Below the pieces are notes generated by a model. It had not been told where the DNA came from. It worked only from the letters and a program-made list of their open reading frames with translations, and did no database searches. DNA of 44,367 bases from Kribbia dieselivorans NBRC 106261 (GTDB taxonomy: Bacteria; Actinomycetota; Actinomycetes; Actinomycetales; Dermatophilaceae). The DNA is taken from contig NZ_BCRE01000070.1 in the NCBI RefSeq assembly GCF_001552435.1, positions 1 to 44,367 of the forward strand, read 5' to 3'. Positions within the stretch are counted from its first letter, which is position 1, and each line of letters starts with the position of its first letter. Made by a program: the position numbers and the translations under genes. This document shows, piece after piece, positions 19,745 to 28,343 of the stretch.

Positions 19745-21352
19745 GTGCTCATGAACCGGTCCACGGCCATTGCTCTCCCGCTTCCCGGGTCACCCCGGAT
19801 TCCGGGCTGGGCTCGGTCGGTGCAGGGTCTTCTCGTGGCCCTGGGGGTGGCACTGCTCACGGCGCCTGCCCTCTTCGCCGCGGTGACCAGCGACAGCAAG
19901 TACCACTACCTGCTGGCCCGCCATGACATCAACGGCAATCTGCTCAATCTCCCGGGCTTCGTCATCCACGACATGCGCTGGCGGCTGCACCAGGGGCGCA
20001 TCACTCCGGTCGGGGTCTTCGCCCAGGAGGTGCAGTACTTCCTCGGCATGACCGTGGCCCAGGCCCTCGGGATCGAGTTGTACGTCGTGGAGGCGATCAC
20101 CCGCGCCCTGCTCATCCTGGCGGCGATCGCGGCCTTCGCGTGGTTGGCGCGCGAGCTGTTCGGTCGAACCGGCTACGCCCGAGCGGTGACGATCATCTTC
20201 GCCGTGCTCTACGCCGCGGGTGCGAACGCCACGGTGACGCACCGCAGCGGCTGGACCACCTTCGTGGTGCTGTGTCTCGGCACGGTGGCCATCGTCCTGG
20301 CCACCGCGGCCCTGCTGTTGCACGTCACGCGGCGATGGCCGGACCTGTCGCCGCCGGCCCGGCGGGCGTGGGCGGTCGGCCTGTTCATCGTCGGCGTCGC
20401 GGTGGTCCTCTACTACGAGATGACCGTCGTCGCCGGGGTCTTCAGCGTCGTCCTGCTGGGGGTGCTGTGGTGGCGGGCCCGGCGCACAGGCGCGGCGGCC
20501 GTTCCGCTGGCTCCCACGCTGGCGCTGAGTGCCGGTGGCCTCGTCACCCTGGCGGTCACCCGCACGCTCATCCGGATCTACGGCTGCCGCGGCCCCGGCT
20601 GCTACCCGGGCTTCAGACTCCGGATCGACCTGCAGTGGCCGGTGGACGCCGTCCGCAGTGTCGTCGGATCGATGCCGGTGGCCTCGGGTGCCGGCACGGT
20701 GGCCCGAGACGGCGTGGGCGGTCTCCAGATGAGCAGCGGCGCGCTGATCATGTTCACCCTCATCGGGGCATCGTCGCTGGCCCTGGCCGGGGCGATGGCG
20801 CGGCGAACGGTCGGCGAGCGGTCGCTGGACCCGGTGGCCTCGGCGACGATCGTCGAGCGGGCGACGGCCCTGTGGATCGCCGGGGCCGTCGCGCTGGTCG
20901 CCACAGCCCTCGTGATGAGCGTCAGCGTCCAGGCCCAGGACTCGGTGCTCACCGCGTTCACCTCGACCTATCGGTCCACGCCGTTGCTCTGGTCCATGCT
21001 CTGTCTCCTCGCGGCACCGGTGTTGGCGTGGCTCCTGCTGCGCCCGAAGTGGGGCGTGGGCGTCATCGTGGCCCTGGCCATCTGGGGTGCGCTGATCGGG
21101 GGTCTGGCGACGCCGGCGAACAGCATGGCGGCGCGAGCCGATCGAGCTCGCGGTCTGGGCATCAGTGAGCAGACGCTCAAGATCGTCGTCATGGGACCGC
21201 GGGTGTACGACGCACCGGCTCGTTGCGCCGCCAGCGTGCCGCTACGGCGCCGGTATCACAACGTCTTCGACCGGTACACCGTCGAGTCGCCCGCGACGGC
21301 GTACCGATCGCTCTGGGGCGAGGACCTGTGCCCCGGCCGGCCCCGCCGCTGA
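19745..21352 (+). CDS. Unrecognised multi-pass membrane protein
   Basis: This 535-aa protein has about 11 hydrophobic segments, at roughly 28-47, 117-135, 147-163, 172-192, 210-227, 229-245, 258-275, 337-356, 378-397, 419-436 and 440-457. I do not recognise the family. A large loop after the first helix (about 48-115) contains DSKYHYLLARHDINGN, and Cys-bearing GCRGPGCYPG lies between helices 7 and 8. The overall shape resembles GT-C glycosyltransferase-like or polymer-export proteins, but I see no diagnostic motif. GTG at 19745 has AAGGAG 6-7 nt upstream. It follows the hydrolase by 34 bp. Confidence 0.75.
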   Translation: MLMNRSTAIALPLPGSPRIPGWARSVQGLLVALGVALLTAPALFAAVTSDSKYHYLLARHDINGNLLNLPGFVIHDMRWRLHQGRITPVGVFAQEVQYFLGMTVAQALGIELYVVEAITRALLILAAIAAFAWLARELFGRTGYARAVTIIFAVLYAAGANATVTHRSGWTTFVVLCLGTVAIVLATAALLLHVTRRWPDLSPPARRAWAVGLFIVGVAVVLYYEMTVVAGVFSVVLLGVLWWRARRTGAAAVPLAPTLALSAGGLVTLAVTRTLIRIYGCRGPGCYPGFRLRIDLQWPVDAVRSVVGSMPVASGAGTVARDGVGGLQMSSGALIMFTLIGASSLALAGAMARRTVGERSLDPVASATIVERATALWIAGAVALVATALVMSVSVQAQDSVLTAFTSTYRSTPLLWSMLCLLAAPVLAWLLLRPKWGVGVIVALAIWGALIGGLATPANSMAARADRARGLGISEQTLKIVVMGPRVYDAPARCAASVPLRRRYHNVFDRYTVESPATAYRSLWGEDLCPGRPRR

Positions 21353-21390
21353 CTGACCGAGCCCCTACCCGCACACCCCAACCCGTCGAG

Positions 21391-21439
21391 TGATGGTTTC
21401 GGGCCGCCCCAGCCGTCGCGAAGCGGCCCGAAACCATCA
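21391..21439 (+). terminator. Perfect 17-bp stem-loop after the membrane-protein gene
   Basis: TGATGGTTTCGGGCCGC (21391-21407) and its exact reverse complement (21423-21439) form a 17-bp stem with a 15-nt loop, 38 bp past the stop and 69 bp before the next start. It lacks a T-tract. It likely ends or protects the upstream transcript, but its length is unusual. Confidence 0.7.
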
Positions 21440-21507
21440 TTCGGCGGAGGTAGGCGGGCGCTGGGCGTCATGCTGGGTGAAGGCGCCCCCGGCCGAAGGA
21501 GCCAGTC

Positions 21508-23043
21508 ATGACGACCCGGACGATCCCGAGCAGCACCGAACTGTCGGCCCTGGCCGATGCCGCTCTCGCCCGTTGCGGCGTGGACCTCGACGCACTGGGC
21601 GGCGGAGCGTCGATCATCTCCCCGATCAACGGTCAGGCCCTGACGACCCTGACGTGGGACGACGCCTCGGAGGTGGGTGCCGCCCTCGACCGGGCGGAGG
21701 ACGCCTTCCGGGTCTGGCGGCGCGTGCCGGCACCCGAGCGCGGGGCGCTGGTCAAGCGCTTCGCAGCCCTGCTCGGCACCCACCAGAAGGACCTCGCCAC
21801 GCTGGTCAGCCTCGAGGCCGGCAAGATCACCTCCGAGGCACGCGGTGAGGTGCAGGAGATGATCGACATCTGCGATTTCGCGGTCGGTCTCTCCCGCCAG
21901 CTCTACGGTCGAACGATGCCCTCGGAACGCCCGGGCCACCGACTGATGGAGACCTGGCACCCGCTGGGGGTCGTCGGCGTCATCTCGGCCTTCAACTTCC
22001 CCGTGGCCGTCTGGTCGTGGAACACCGCGATCGCGCTGGTCTGCGGCGACACGCTGGTCTGGAAGCCGTCGGAGCTGACCCCGCTGTCGGCCTTGGCGTG
22101 TCAGTCGATCCTGGCGCAGGCATTGGCGGAGCACGGTGCGCCCGAGTCGGTCTCGCAGGTCGTCATCGGCGGCGCCGAGGTCGGGCAGGCGCTGGTCGAC
22201 CACCCGTCGGTCGCCCTGCTCAGCGCCACCGGGTCGACGCCGATGGGTCGCCGGGTCGGCCCGCGGGTCGCCCAGCGCCTGGGTCGGTCCCTGCTTGAGT
22301 TGGGCGGCAACAACGCCGCGATCGTCGCGCCCAGTGCCGACCTGGACCTCGCCGTGCGAGGGATCGTTTTCGCCGCGGCGGGGACCGCCGGTCAACGGTG
22401 TACGACCCTGCGTCGGGTGATCGCGCACTCCTCCGTCATCGACGACCTCACCGCGCGACTGGCCGACGCCTACGGCCGGCTGCCGATCGGCGATCCGCTC
22501 GCCCAGGGAACGCTCGTCGGGCCGTTGATCCGACAGCGGGCCCACGACGCCATGGTCACGGCCATCGATCAGGCTCGCGCCGAGGGTGGCGAGCTCATCG
22601 TCGGTGGGGAGCGGCTCCTGCAGGACGCGGCGCCCGAGGCGTTCTACGTGCGGCCGGCCATCGTGCGCCTGCCCGCGCAGACCGAGGTCGTCCTGCGCGA
22701 GACGTTCGCGCCGCTGCTGTGGGTGCTCCCCTACGACCACATCGACGAGGCCATCGCCCTGAACAACGCTGTGCCACAAGGTCTTTCGTCGAGCATCTTC
22801 ACCGCCGACCAACGAGAGGCGGAACTGTTCGCCTCCTCCGAGGGGTCGGACTGCGGCATCGTCAACGTCAACATCGGCACCTCCGGCGCCGAGATCGGCG
22901 GCGCGTTCGGTGGCGAGAAGGACACCGGCGGTGGGCGCGAGTCGGGCTCCGATGCGTGGAAGGCCTACATGCGTCGGGCGACGAACACGATCAACTTCTC
23001 GGGCGAGTTGCCACTGGCTCAGGGGGTGGATTTCTCGGTCTGA
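21508..23043 (+). CDS. Aldehyde dehydrogenase, ALDH7 (alpha-aminoadipic semialdehyde dehydrogenase)-like
   Basis: The 511-aa NAD-dependent dehydrogenase most resembles the ALDH7 (antiquitin/AmaB) group, which oxidises alpha-aminoadipic semialdehyde in lysine or pipecolate breakdown. The Rossmann segment VISAFNFPVAVWSWN, the general-base region LELGGNNAAIV and the catalytic cysteine in GTAGQRCTTLRR are all present. GGAFGGEKDTGGGRESGSDA is the typical C-terminal segment. GGAG stands 7 nt before the ATG at 21508. Its end overlaps the convergent E1 dehydrogenase by 25 bp. No other lysine-degradation gene is adjacent, so the pathway is inferred. Confidence 0.88.
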   Translation: MTTRTIPSSTELSALADAALARCGVDLDALGGGASIISPINGQALTTLTWDDASEVGAALDRAEDAFRVWRRVPAPERGALVKRFAALLGTHQKDLATLVSLEAGKITSEARGEVQEMIDICDFAVGLSRQLYGRTMPSERPGHRLMETWHPLGVVGVISAFNFPVAVWSWNTAIALVCGDTLVWKPSELTPLSALACQSILAQALAEHGAPESVSQVVIGGAEVGQALVDHPSVALLSATGSTPMGRRVGPRVAQRLGRSLLELGGNNAAIVAPSADLDLAVRGIVFAAAGTAGQRCTTLRRVIAHSSVIDDLTARLADAYGRLPIGDPLAQGTLVGPLIRQRAHDAMVTAIDQARAEGGELIVGGERLLQDAAPEAFYVRPAIVRLPAQTEVVLRETFAPLLWVLPYDHIDEAIALNNAVPQGLSSSIFTADQREAELFASSEGSDCGIVNVNIGTSGAEIGGAFGGEKDTGGGRESGSDAWKAYMRRATNTINFSGELPLAQGVDFSV

Positions 23044-25256
23044 CGGCTGCGCTGCACGACCGAGCGGGCCGCGTCGAGGATCTCGTCGTGTTGCAGCAGC
23101 ACGGTCTGTGCCGCCGGGCCGAGCGGGATGTACGAGTCGGCGCTGGCCACCCGCGCGATCGGCGCTCTCACGTCGGCGTCAACCAGTGCCGCGACGACAC
23201 CCTCGCCCACCCCGCCGGAGGCTCTCGTCTCGTCGACGACCAGCACCGCCCGCGCCCGGCGCGCGGCCTCGATCACCGCGTCGACGGGCAACGGCGCGAG
23301 CCAGATGAGGTCGAGGAGCATCGTGCCGACCCCCTCCGCCCGCAGCGTGTCGACCACATCGGCACTGAGGAAGACCCCGTTGCCGAAGGTGACGATGAGC
23401 AGGTCGGTGCCGCTCCCCCACGTCGCGACCTCGCCGGGGTGGATGACCGACGTCGCGTCGGGCGCAGCGAGCCATCGCTGGTCACCGGCCTGCAGATCGC
23501 GTGTGTGGTAGCGCGCGATCGGCTCGACCACCACGCACACGCGCCCCTCGCGTCGGGCCAGGTCGAGGCAGCCGCGCAGCAGTCCGGGGGCGAGGGCGGG
23601 GTGGCTGGGCACGGCGAGCACGAGTCCGGGGATGTCGCGCAGCACGGCGAGGGAGTTGTCGTTGTGGAAGTGCCCACCGAATCCCCGCTGATACGCCAAC
23701 CCGGCGATGCGCAGGACCATGCCGTTCTCGTATTGCCCGGCCGAGAAGAACCGCTGGGAGGCGGCCTCGCCGCGCAGTTGGTCCTCGGCGTTGTGCAGGT
23801 ACGCGAGGTACTGGATCTCCGGGATCGGGGTGAACCCGGCCAGGCTCGCGCCGAGGGCGATGCCGAGGATCGTCTGTTCATCGAGGATGGTGTCGAACAC
23901 CCGCGCGGCACCGAAGCGGTCGTACAGCCCCTTGGTCACGCCGTAGACGCCGCCCTTGACGGCGACGTCCTCGCCGAAGAGCACCAGGTCGTCATGGGCG
24001 GAGAATTGCTCGGTCAAGGTCGCATTGATCGCCTGGGCCAGCGTGTGGCTCGGTGCGGCAGGCGTCGTGGCTCGAGCGTTGGCGGCAGCCACGGGCGGAG
24101 GATCGAGGGGCAGGTCGACGGGCAACCGACGCCGGGGCGAGGTGGGCGCCGAGAGGGACAGCGGGGCGACGACCTCGGCGCGCGTGGCCAAACGAGGCTC
24201 CGCCACGACCTCGTCGGCGCACCGGGCGACGGCGGCGCGAATGGCCTCGTAGCGTTCGAGGATCTGGTCCGCCGTCGACGCTCCGGACTCGATCAGGGCC
24301 CGGGCGGTCGCGACGAGCGGGTCCCGATCGAGGTCGGCCGCGATCGCCCGGGCCGAGCGGTAGGCCCCCTCGACATCGGACCCGGCATGGCCGAGGAATC
24401 GCACGGTTCGCAGGTGCAGCGTGGCCGGAGCGCGGGTGGCGCGAACATTCTCGAGAGCGGCTGCAGTCGTCGCGAGCAGGCCGGTCGGGTCGGCTCCGTC
24501 GGCGACGAAGTACGGCACGCCCGGTTGGTGGCGCAATGCGGTCTCGACCCAGCCACGCGGCGTGCGGGTGCTGATGCCCAGGCCGTTGTCCTCGCAGACG
24601 AACAGAATCGGGCAGTCCTGGTGTCGATGCGCCAGGTAGGCTGCCGCGTTCAGGGCTCCGGTCACGGTGGAGTGGTTGAGCGAGGCGTCTCCGAAGCTGC
24701 ACAGGACCACGGCGTCGCGCGGCCACGGCGTTTCACGCGCCAGCCGCCGCGCCAGCCCGAGGGCGAACGCCAGCCCCACCGCCCGCGGGGCGTGCGAGCC
24801 GATCGTCGAGGTCGTCGGGATGATGCTCAGACCGGGGTGACCGATGACCTTGTGACGCCCGCCTGACATCGGGTCCAGGCGCGAGCTCGTCAGGCTGCGC
24901 AGCGTCTCCCGGATCGGGTCGACGCGGCCTTCGACATGAGCCCGGGCGCAGTAGAGGGCACCCGAGCGGTAGTGCAGCAGGGCCGGATCGTCGACGCGCG
25001 AGAGCAACCCGAGCGCCGCGTTGGCCTCGTGACCGGCGGAGGCGATGGTGTAGAAGCCTTCGCCACGCCGTTGCAACTCCCGGGCGGCGAAGTCGAGGTG
25101 ACGGCTCGTGGCTTGCGCCTCGAACAGGGACCCCAATGGATCCGCCGACAGACCCGCCTCCCCCACCCGGTTCGAGGTGTCAGTGGGCCGTGTAACGCCC
25201 GGTTGCACCTCGAACCCCGTGATGGCCTCGAGGAAGTGCGCGTCGACCGCTTCCAT
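23019..25256 (-). CDS. Fused E1 alpha-beta subunit of a 2-oxo acid dehydrogenase (TPP-dependent)
   Basis: This 745-aa protein carries both halves of a thiamine-diphosphate E1. The alpha-like part (about 1-350) has the TPP motif from GDASLNHSTV to VCEDNG. The beta-like part (about 390-740) has ALAQAINATL, VLFGEDVAVKGGVYGVTKGL and GGHFHNDNS. The two normally separate chains are joined by a Pro/Ala-rich linker near 365-390. E1 enzymes decarboxylate a 2-oxo acid and acylate the lipoyl arm of E2; no E2 or E3 gene is in the window. Branched-chain or related 2-oxo acids are plausible. The ATG at 25256 has GGGAG 6 nt upstream. Confidence 0.85.
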   Translation of the reverse strand: MEAVDAHFLEAITGFEVQPGVTRPTDTSNRVGEAGLSADPLGSLFEAQATSRHLDFAARELQRRGEGFYTIASAGHEANAALGLLSRVDDPALLHYRSGALYCARAHVEGRVDPIRETLRSLTSSRLDPMSGGRHKVIGHPGLSIIPTTSTIGSHAPRAVGLAFALGLARRLARETPWPRDAVVLCSFGDASLNHSTVTGALNAAAYLAHRHQDCPILFVCEDNGLGISTRTPRGWVETALRHQPGVPYFVADGADPTGLLATTAAALENVRATRAPATLHLRTVRFLGHAGSDVEGAYRSARAIAADLDRDPLVATARALIESGASTADQILERYEAIRAAVARCADEVVAEPRLATRAEVVAPLSLSAPTSPRRRLPVDLPLDPPPVAAANARATTPAAPSHTLAQAINATLTEQFSAHDDLVLFGEDVAVKGGVYGVTKGLYDRFGAARVFDTILDEQTILGIALGASLAGFTPIPEIQYLAYLHNAEDQLRGEAASQRFFSAGQYENGMVLRIAGLAYQRGFGGHFHNDNSLAVLRDIPGLVLAVPSHPALAPGLLRGCLDLARREGRVCVVVEPIARYHTRDLQAGDQRWLAAPDATSVIHPGEVATWGSGTDLLIVTFGNGVFLSADVVDTLRAEGVGTMLLDLIWLAPLPVDAVIEAARRARAVLVVDETRASGGVGEGVVAALVDADVRAPIARVASADSYIPLGPAAQTVLLQHDEILDAARSVVQRSRQTEKSTP

Positions 25257-25373
25257 CGGACACTCCCTACGTGGCTGGGGATCTCCGGCCACTATCCCGC
25301 AAGACCCCGCGATGGAGCGTCACTTCGGCGTTAGGGTCGTAGGGACGCGATACCCGGGGGGAAGGACGCCACC

Positions 25374-26642
25374 ATGCTCATGCGACGCTCTCTGCTCCAC
25401 CTCACTGGTGCGGCCGGTCTGGCCGCACTCATGACACCGGCCATGACGGCGTGCTCGACGAGGCCGGCCGAGGCGGGTGAGGTGACGTCCTCGGTCGACC
25501 GGCGGCCACGGCGCTCCGGCAATGAGCCGACCGTGCTGGCACCGTTCGCGCTGCGACTGTTCGATCGCGTCCAACCAGACGCCGCCAATCGGGTGATCTC
25601 GCCGTTCTCCGTGGCGGTTGCGTTGGCCATGACCCGCAACGGTGCCGCCGGTTCGACGGCCACCGAGATGGACACCGTGCTCGGCGCCCCGATCGAGACA
25701 CTCAACGACGAACTCAACACGACGCTGCAGGCGCTGACGGCGATCAACGACTCCGACGCCGACGTGCAGGTCAACGTCGCCAACTCGGTGTGGGGCCAGG
25801 CCGGAGTCCCGTGGGAACAGCCGTTCCTCGATGCCCTCGCGGCGAACTACGGCACCGGGATGCGGACCGTCGACTTCGACGCGGACCCGAACAGTGTCGT
25901 CGACGTCATCAACGCCTGGGTCAGCGACGAGACGAACGACCTCATCCCGGATCTGTTGTCCCCCGATCTGATCGACCATCTGACGCGCGTGGTGCTCGTC
26001 AACGCCGTGTACCTCAAGGGCGGCTGGAAGGCTCCATTCTCCGAGGCCCTGACGACCACGAAGCCATTCACGACGGCCACGGGTGAACGTGTCTCCGCGG
26101 ACATGATGTCCGATCTGCAACAACATACGCACTGGCATGCGACCGCCGGTTGGAAGGCCAGCGCCCTCGACTTGATTCACCCCGACCTGGCGCTGGCCCT
26201 GGTGTTGCCGACGGCACCGGATGAACCCTCACTGTCCCGGCTTCTCGGGGATGACGGCCTCGATCGGATCTTCGATGACCGCACCCGCGCCAATGTCCAA
26301 CTGACCCTGCCGAAGTGGAAGATGCGCCTGAAGGCCGACCTCAAGGCGACGCTCAGCGAACTGGGCATGCCCACGGCCTTCGACCCCAACCGCGCAGATC
26401 TCTCGGGCATGACGACCCGGGAGAAGTTGTTCATCAAGGCCGTCGCCCATGAGGCGGTCGTCACCGTCGACGAGACCGGTATCGAGGCCGCGGCGGCGAC
26501 AGGCGTCGTCGGCGGGGTCACGTCGGCGCCACAAGTCGAACACCAGCTCACCCTCGACCGGCCGTTCTTCTACGTGCTCACCCACGTGCCGACCCGCACG
26601 CCCCTGTTCGTCGGTCGCGTCGGGGATCCAACGGCCGGCTGA
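25374..26642 (+). CDS. Serpin-family protease inhibitor, predicted lipoprotein
   Basis: The 422-aa protein is a bacterial serpin. An Arg-containing signal peptide ends in a lipobox-like AMTAC, so the mature protein should be anchored outside the cell with Cys27 at its N-terminus. Serpin landmarks are VISPFSVAVALAM, LVNAVYLKGGWKAPF and AVVTVDETGIEAAAATG, the last being a hinge typical of inhibitory members. The reactive loop continues VVGGVTSAPQ. The scissile bond probably lies within VTSAP, without a basic P1, so an elastase- or subtilisin-like target is more likely than a trypsin-like one. The ATG at 25374 has GAAGGA upstream; ATG two codons later is possible. Confidence 0.92.
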   Translation: MLMRRSLLHLTGAAGLAALMTPAMTACSTRPAEAGEVTSSVDRRPRRSGNEPTVLAPFALRLFDRVQPDAANRVISPFSVAVALAMTRNGAAGSTATEMDTVLGAPIETLNDELNTTLQALTAINDSDADVQVNVANSVWGQAGVPWEQPFLDALAANYGTGMRTVDFDADPNSVVDVINAWVSDETNDLIPDLLSPDLIDHLTRVVLVNAVYLKGGWKAPFSEALTTTKPFTTATGERVSADMMSDLQQHTHWHATAGWKASALDLIHPDLALALVLPTAPDEPSLSRLLGDDGLDRIFDDRTRANVQLTLPKWKMRLKADLKATLSELGMPTAFDPNRADLSGMTTREKLFIKAVAHEAVVTVDETGIEAAAATGVVGGVTSAPQVEHQLTLDRPFFYVLTHVPTRTPLFVGRVGDPTAG

Positions 26643-26651
26643 CCCGTTCGA

Positions 26652-27197
26652 TCAGGCGGCGTGCTCGGGGCAGTCGACACGCAGGGTCAGCGGGGTCAGG
26701 TCGACCTGCATCAGCGCACACCGCCCGGCTCCCGGCCCCGGTTCATGGTGCAGGCAGGTCGCACACGAGCGGTCGACGGTGAGCAGCCCGTGACGCCACA
26801 GCCCACGAATGACCGCCAACGCCGAGACGAGCGCCTCGTCACCGGCCTCCGCGGCGGCCTCGGCAAAGGGCGCCAGGCTCTCGGCGATGGCCCGGGCCAA
26901 CTCCGCTCCGGCAGGCGTGAGGACGAAGGCCCGGGTACGACGATCCGGTCCGGCCACCTGCTCGACGAGGCCCTTGCCCATCAGGGCACGGGCAGCGTCG
27001 GACACCGTCGGCGCGGAGACCGCGAACTCCACGGCCAGTTCCGAACCGAGCACCGGTGTCGGCACGCTCGCGAGGTGACGCACGATCTCGACCTGGAGCA
27101 CCGACATCCCATGCCGGGTTGCCACGGACTGCACCAGCGCCCGCCGGGCCGAGGCGATGCGTTCCAACGCCGCGACCAACCGTTCTCCTTGGTTCAC
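26652..27197 (-). CDS. MarR-family regulator with a C-terminal Cys/His motif
   Basis: The 181-aa regulator has a MarR winged helix (about 30-105: MSVLQVEIVRHLASVP, FAVSAPTVSDAARALMGKGL, then the wing PDRRTRAFVLTPAG). Its C-terminal extension has Cys145, Cys148, Cys160 and Cys176 plus His150, His151 and His179 (CATCLHH...RCALM...DCPEH). The spacing suggests a bound metal or Fe-S cluster; this is inference. GTG at 27197 follows TACGAT by 6 nt, so the mRNA is probably leaderless. It is divergent from the protoglobin gene, and the shared region holds two operator copies, so it likely controls both genes. Confidence 0.88.
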   Translation of the reverse strand: MNQGERLVAALERIASARRALVQSVATRHGMSVLQVEIVRHLASVPTPVLGSELAVEFAVSAPTVSDAARALMGKGLVEQVAGPDRRTRAFVLTPAGAELARAIAESLAPFAEAAAEAGDEALVSALAVIRGLWRHGLLTVDRSCATCLHHEPGPGAGRCALMQVDLTPLTLRVDCPEHAA

Positions 27198-27213
27198 TCG
27201 ACCATCGTACCCA

Positions 27214-27243
27214 TTGACAAGGACTCCTAAGCATCCCTACGGT
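27214..27243 (+). promoter_or_regulatory. Promoter of the protoglobin gene
   Basis: A perfect -35 TTGACA (27214-27219), an 18-bp spacer and TACGGT (27238-27243) form a good sigma-A promoter with a start near 27250. The left operator copy lies in the spacer. On the other strand, TACGAT (27209-27204) sits 6 nt before the MarR-family GTG start. Confidence 0.75.
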
Positions 27244-27265
27244 GAGACTACGCTTAGGAGTCCTT
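27219..27265. promoter_or_regulatory. Two inverted operator copies between the MarR-family and protoglobin genes
   Basis: AAGGACTCCTAAGC (27219-27232) and its exact reverse complement (27252-27265) lie 19 bp apart. Each contains the 9-bp palindrome AGGA-C/G-TCCT, so each may bind one regulator dimer. The left copy fills the -35/-10 spacer of the protoglobin promoter and sits upstream of the MarR-family -10. The right copy follows the predicted start and adjoins the ribosome-binding site. Occupancy of both should block transcription in both directions. Confidence 0.78.
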
Positions 27266-27275
27266 AGGAGATGCC

Positions 27276-27857
27276 ATGACCCAGGTACCCGGATACTCGT
27301 ACGGCTCGCCCGAGAACACGACCAGCCCTGTGAGCCTGACCGACCTCGACCAACTCAAGGCCACCCTGTTGTGGTCCGACGACGATGAACGATGGCGCCG
27401 CCGAGCAGGCGAACTGCTTACCCCACAGGCCGAGGACATCCTCGACGTCTGGTACGGCTTCGTCGGATCGAGCCCGCACCTCGTGTCGACCTTCTCCGGG
27501 GCCGATGGCCAGCCCGACGGCGACTACCTCGCCGCGGTTCGGCGGCGGTTCGCGCTCTGGATCCACGACACGTGTTCGCGTGACCTCGACCAGGCGTGGC
27601 TCGACCAGCAGCACGAGATCGCCCTGCGCCACACCGCGGCGAAGAAGAGCGCCACGGACGGCGTCAACTCCACCTCGGCCGAGGTGCCCCTGCGTTATCT
27701 CGTGGCCTTCATCGTGCCCCTCACCGTCACGGTCGAACCCTTCCTGAGCAGCAAAGCCGGCCCCGACGACGACGTCGCCGCGATGATGACCGCCTGGTTC
27801 AAGGCGATCACCCTCACGGCGACGCTGTGGTCGCAGCCCTATGCCGACGGCTGGTGA
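27276..27857 (+). CDS. Protoglobin-family heme protein
   Basis: The 193-aa protein matches protoglobins: one-domain globins with an N-terminal extension that bind O2, CO or NO through heme. Support comes from VSLTDLDQLKATLLWSDDD, a mid-protein LDVWYGFVGSSPHLV and EIALRHTAAKKS. The last carries the likely proximal His of the EIGLRHHRTKK-type motif. A conserved-looking C-terminal helix follows (PLRYLVAFIVPLTVTVEPFL). No sensor or output domain is attached. AGGAG lies 5 nt before the ATG at 27276. Its promoter region carries two operators shared with the divergent MarR-family gene, which suggests a gas- or redox-responsive unit. Confidence 0.87.
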   Translation: MTQVPGYSYGSPENTTSPVSLTDLDQLKATLLWSDDDERWRRRAGELLTPQAEDILDVWYGFVGSSPHLVSTFSGADGQPDGDYLAAVRRRFALWIHDTCSRDLDQAWLDQQHEIALRHTAAKKSATDGVNSTSAEVPLRYLVAFIVPLTVTVEPFLSSKAGPDDDVAAMMTAWFKAITLTATLWSQPYADGW

Positions 27858-28342
27858 GCCTGGGCGAGGAGCTCGTCGATCTGGTTGATCGCCGAGGTCG
27901 ATCCCTCCTCGACGCCCATGTCGATGACCGTCTGGAGCGCCTCGCGGGACGGGTACCGCGAAGTGTAGGTCGCCTTGGTGCCCGGCGCGGCCTCCTCGAA
28001 GGCGTACACGCTGTGCGCCACCGGCAGGTCAGGGTTGACGTTGAACTCCGCGTCGGCGAACCCGTCGTCGAACTCGAAGTCCGTGTACGGGTTGACGGCG
28101 GTCAGGTGCATGAAGCCGTAGAACCGCTCTCCGTCGGGGCTGGTCATGTAGTAGGTGACTCGCCCGCCGGGGGTGAACGAGTGGTCCACCACGGTGGCCG
28201 GGTACGTCGGTGGGCCCCAGATCCTCTCCAGTTGGCGTGGGTCGGCGTAGACCTGCCACACGCGCTCCGGCGGAGCGGCGAATTCGGCGGTGATGGTCAG
28301 GGTCAGGTTGTCGAGGTCCTTGATGATGTCGGTGACAGGCAT
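27839..28342 (-). CDS. SRPBCC/AHSA1-family protein
   Basis: This 167-aa protein has a single START/Bet v1-like fold of the AHSA1 type. It begins with LTLTITAEFAAPPERVWQVY, then DPRQLERIWGPPTYPATV and a central RVTYYMTSPDGERFYGFM. Such proteins bind small hydrophobic ligands; the ligand is not predictable. The ATG at 28342 has AGGAG 7 nt upstream and is 1 bp after the ArsR-family stop, so this is a typical ArsR-SRPBCC operon. Its final 19 bp overlap the convergent protoglobin gene. An upstream in-frame extension is antisense-like. Confidence 0.88.
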   Translation of the reverse strand: MPVTDIIKDLDNLTLTITAEFAAPPERVWQVYADPRQLERIWGPPTYPATVVDHSFTPGGRVTYYMTSPDGERFYGFMHLTAVNPYTDFEFDDGFADAEFNVNPDLPVAHSVYAFEEAAPGTKATYTSRYPSREALQTVIDMGVEEGSTSAINQIDELLAQAHQPSA

Positions 28343-28343
28343 G

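Noticed and set aside
22398-24866. 822-codon open frame on the plus strand opposite the E1 gene
   Set aside because: It runs across the end of the ALDH gene and antisense to a well-supported E1; composition is typical of shadow frames.
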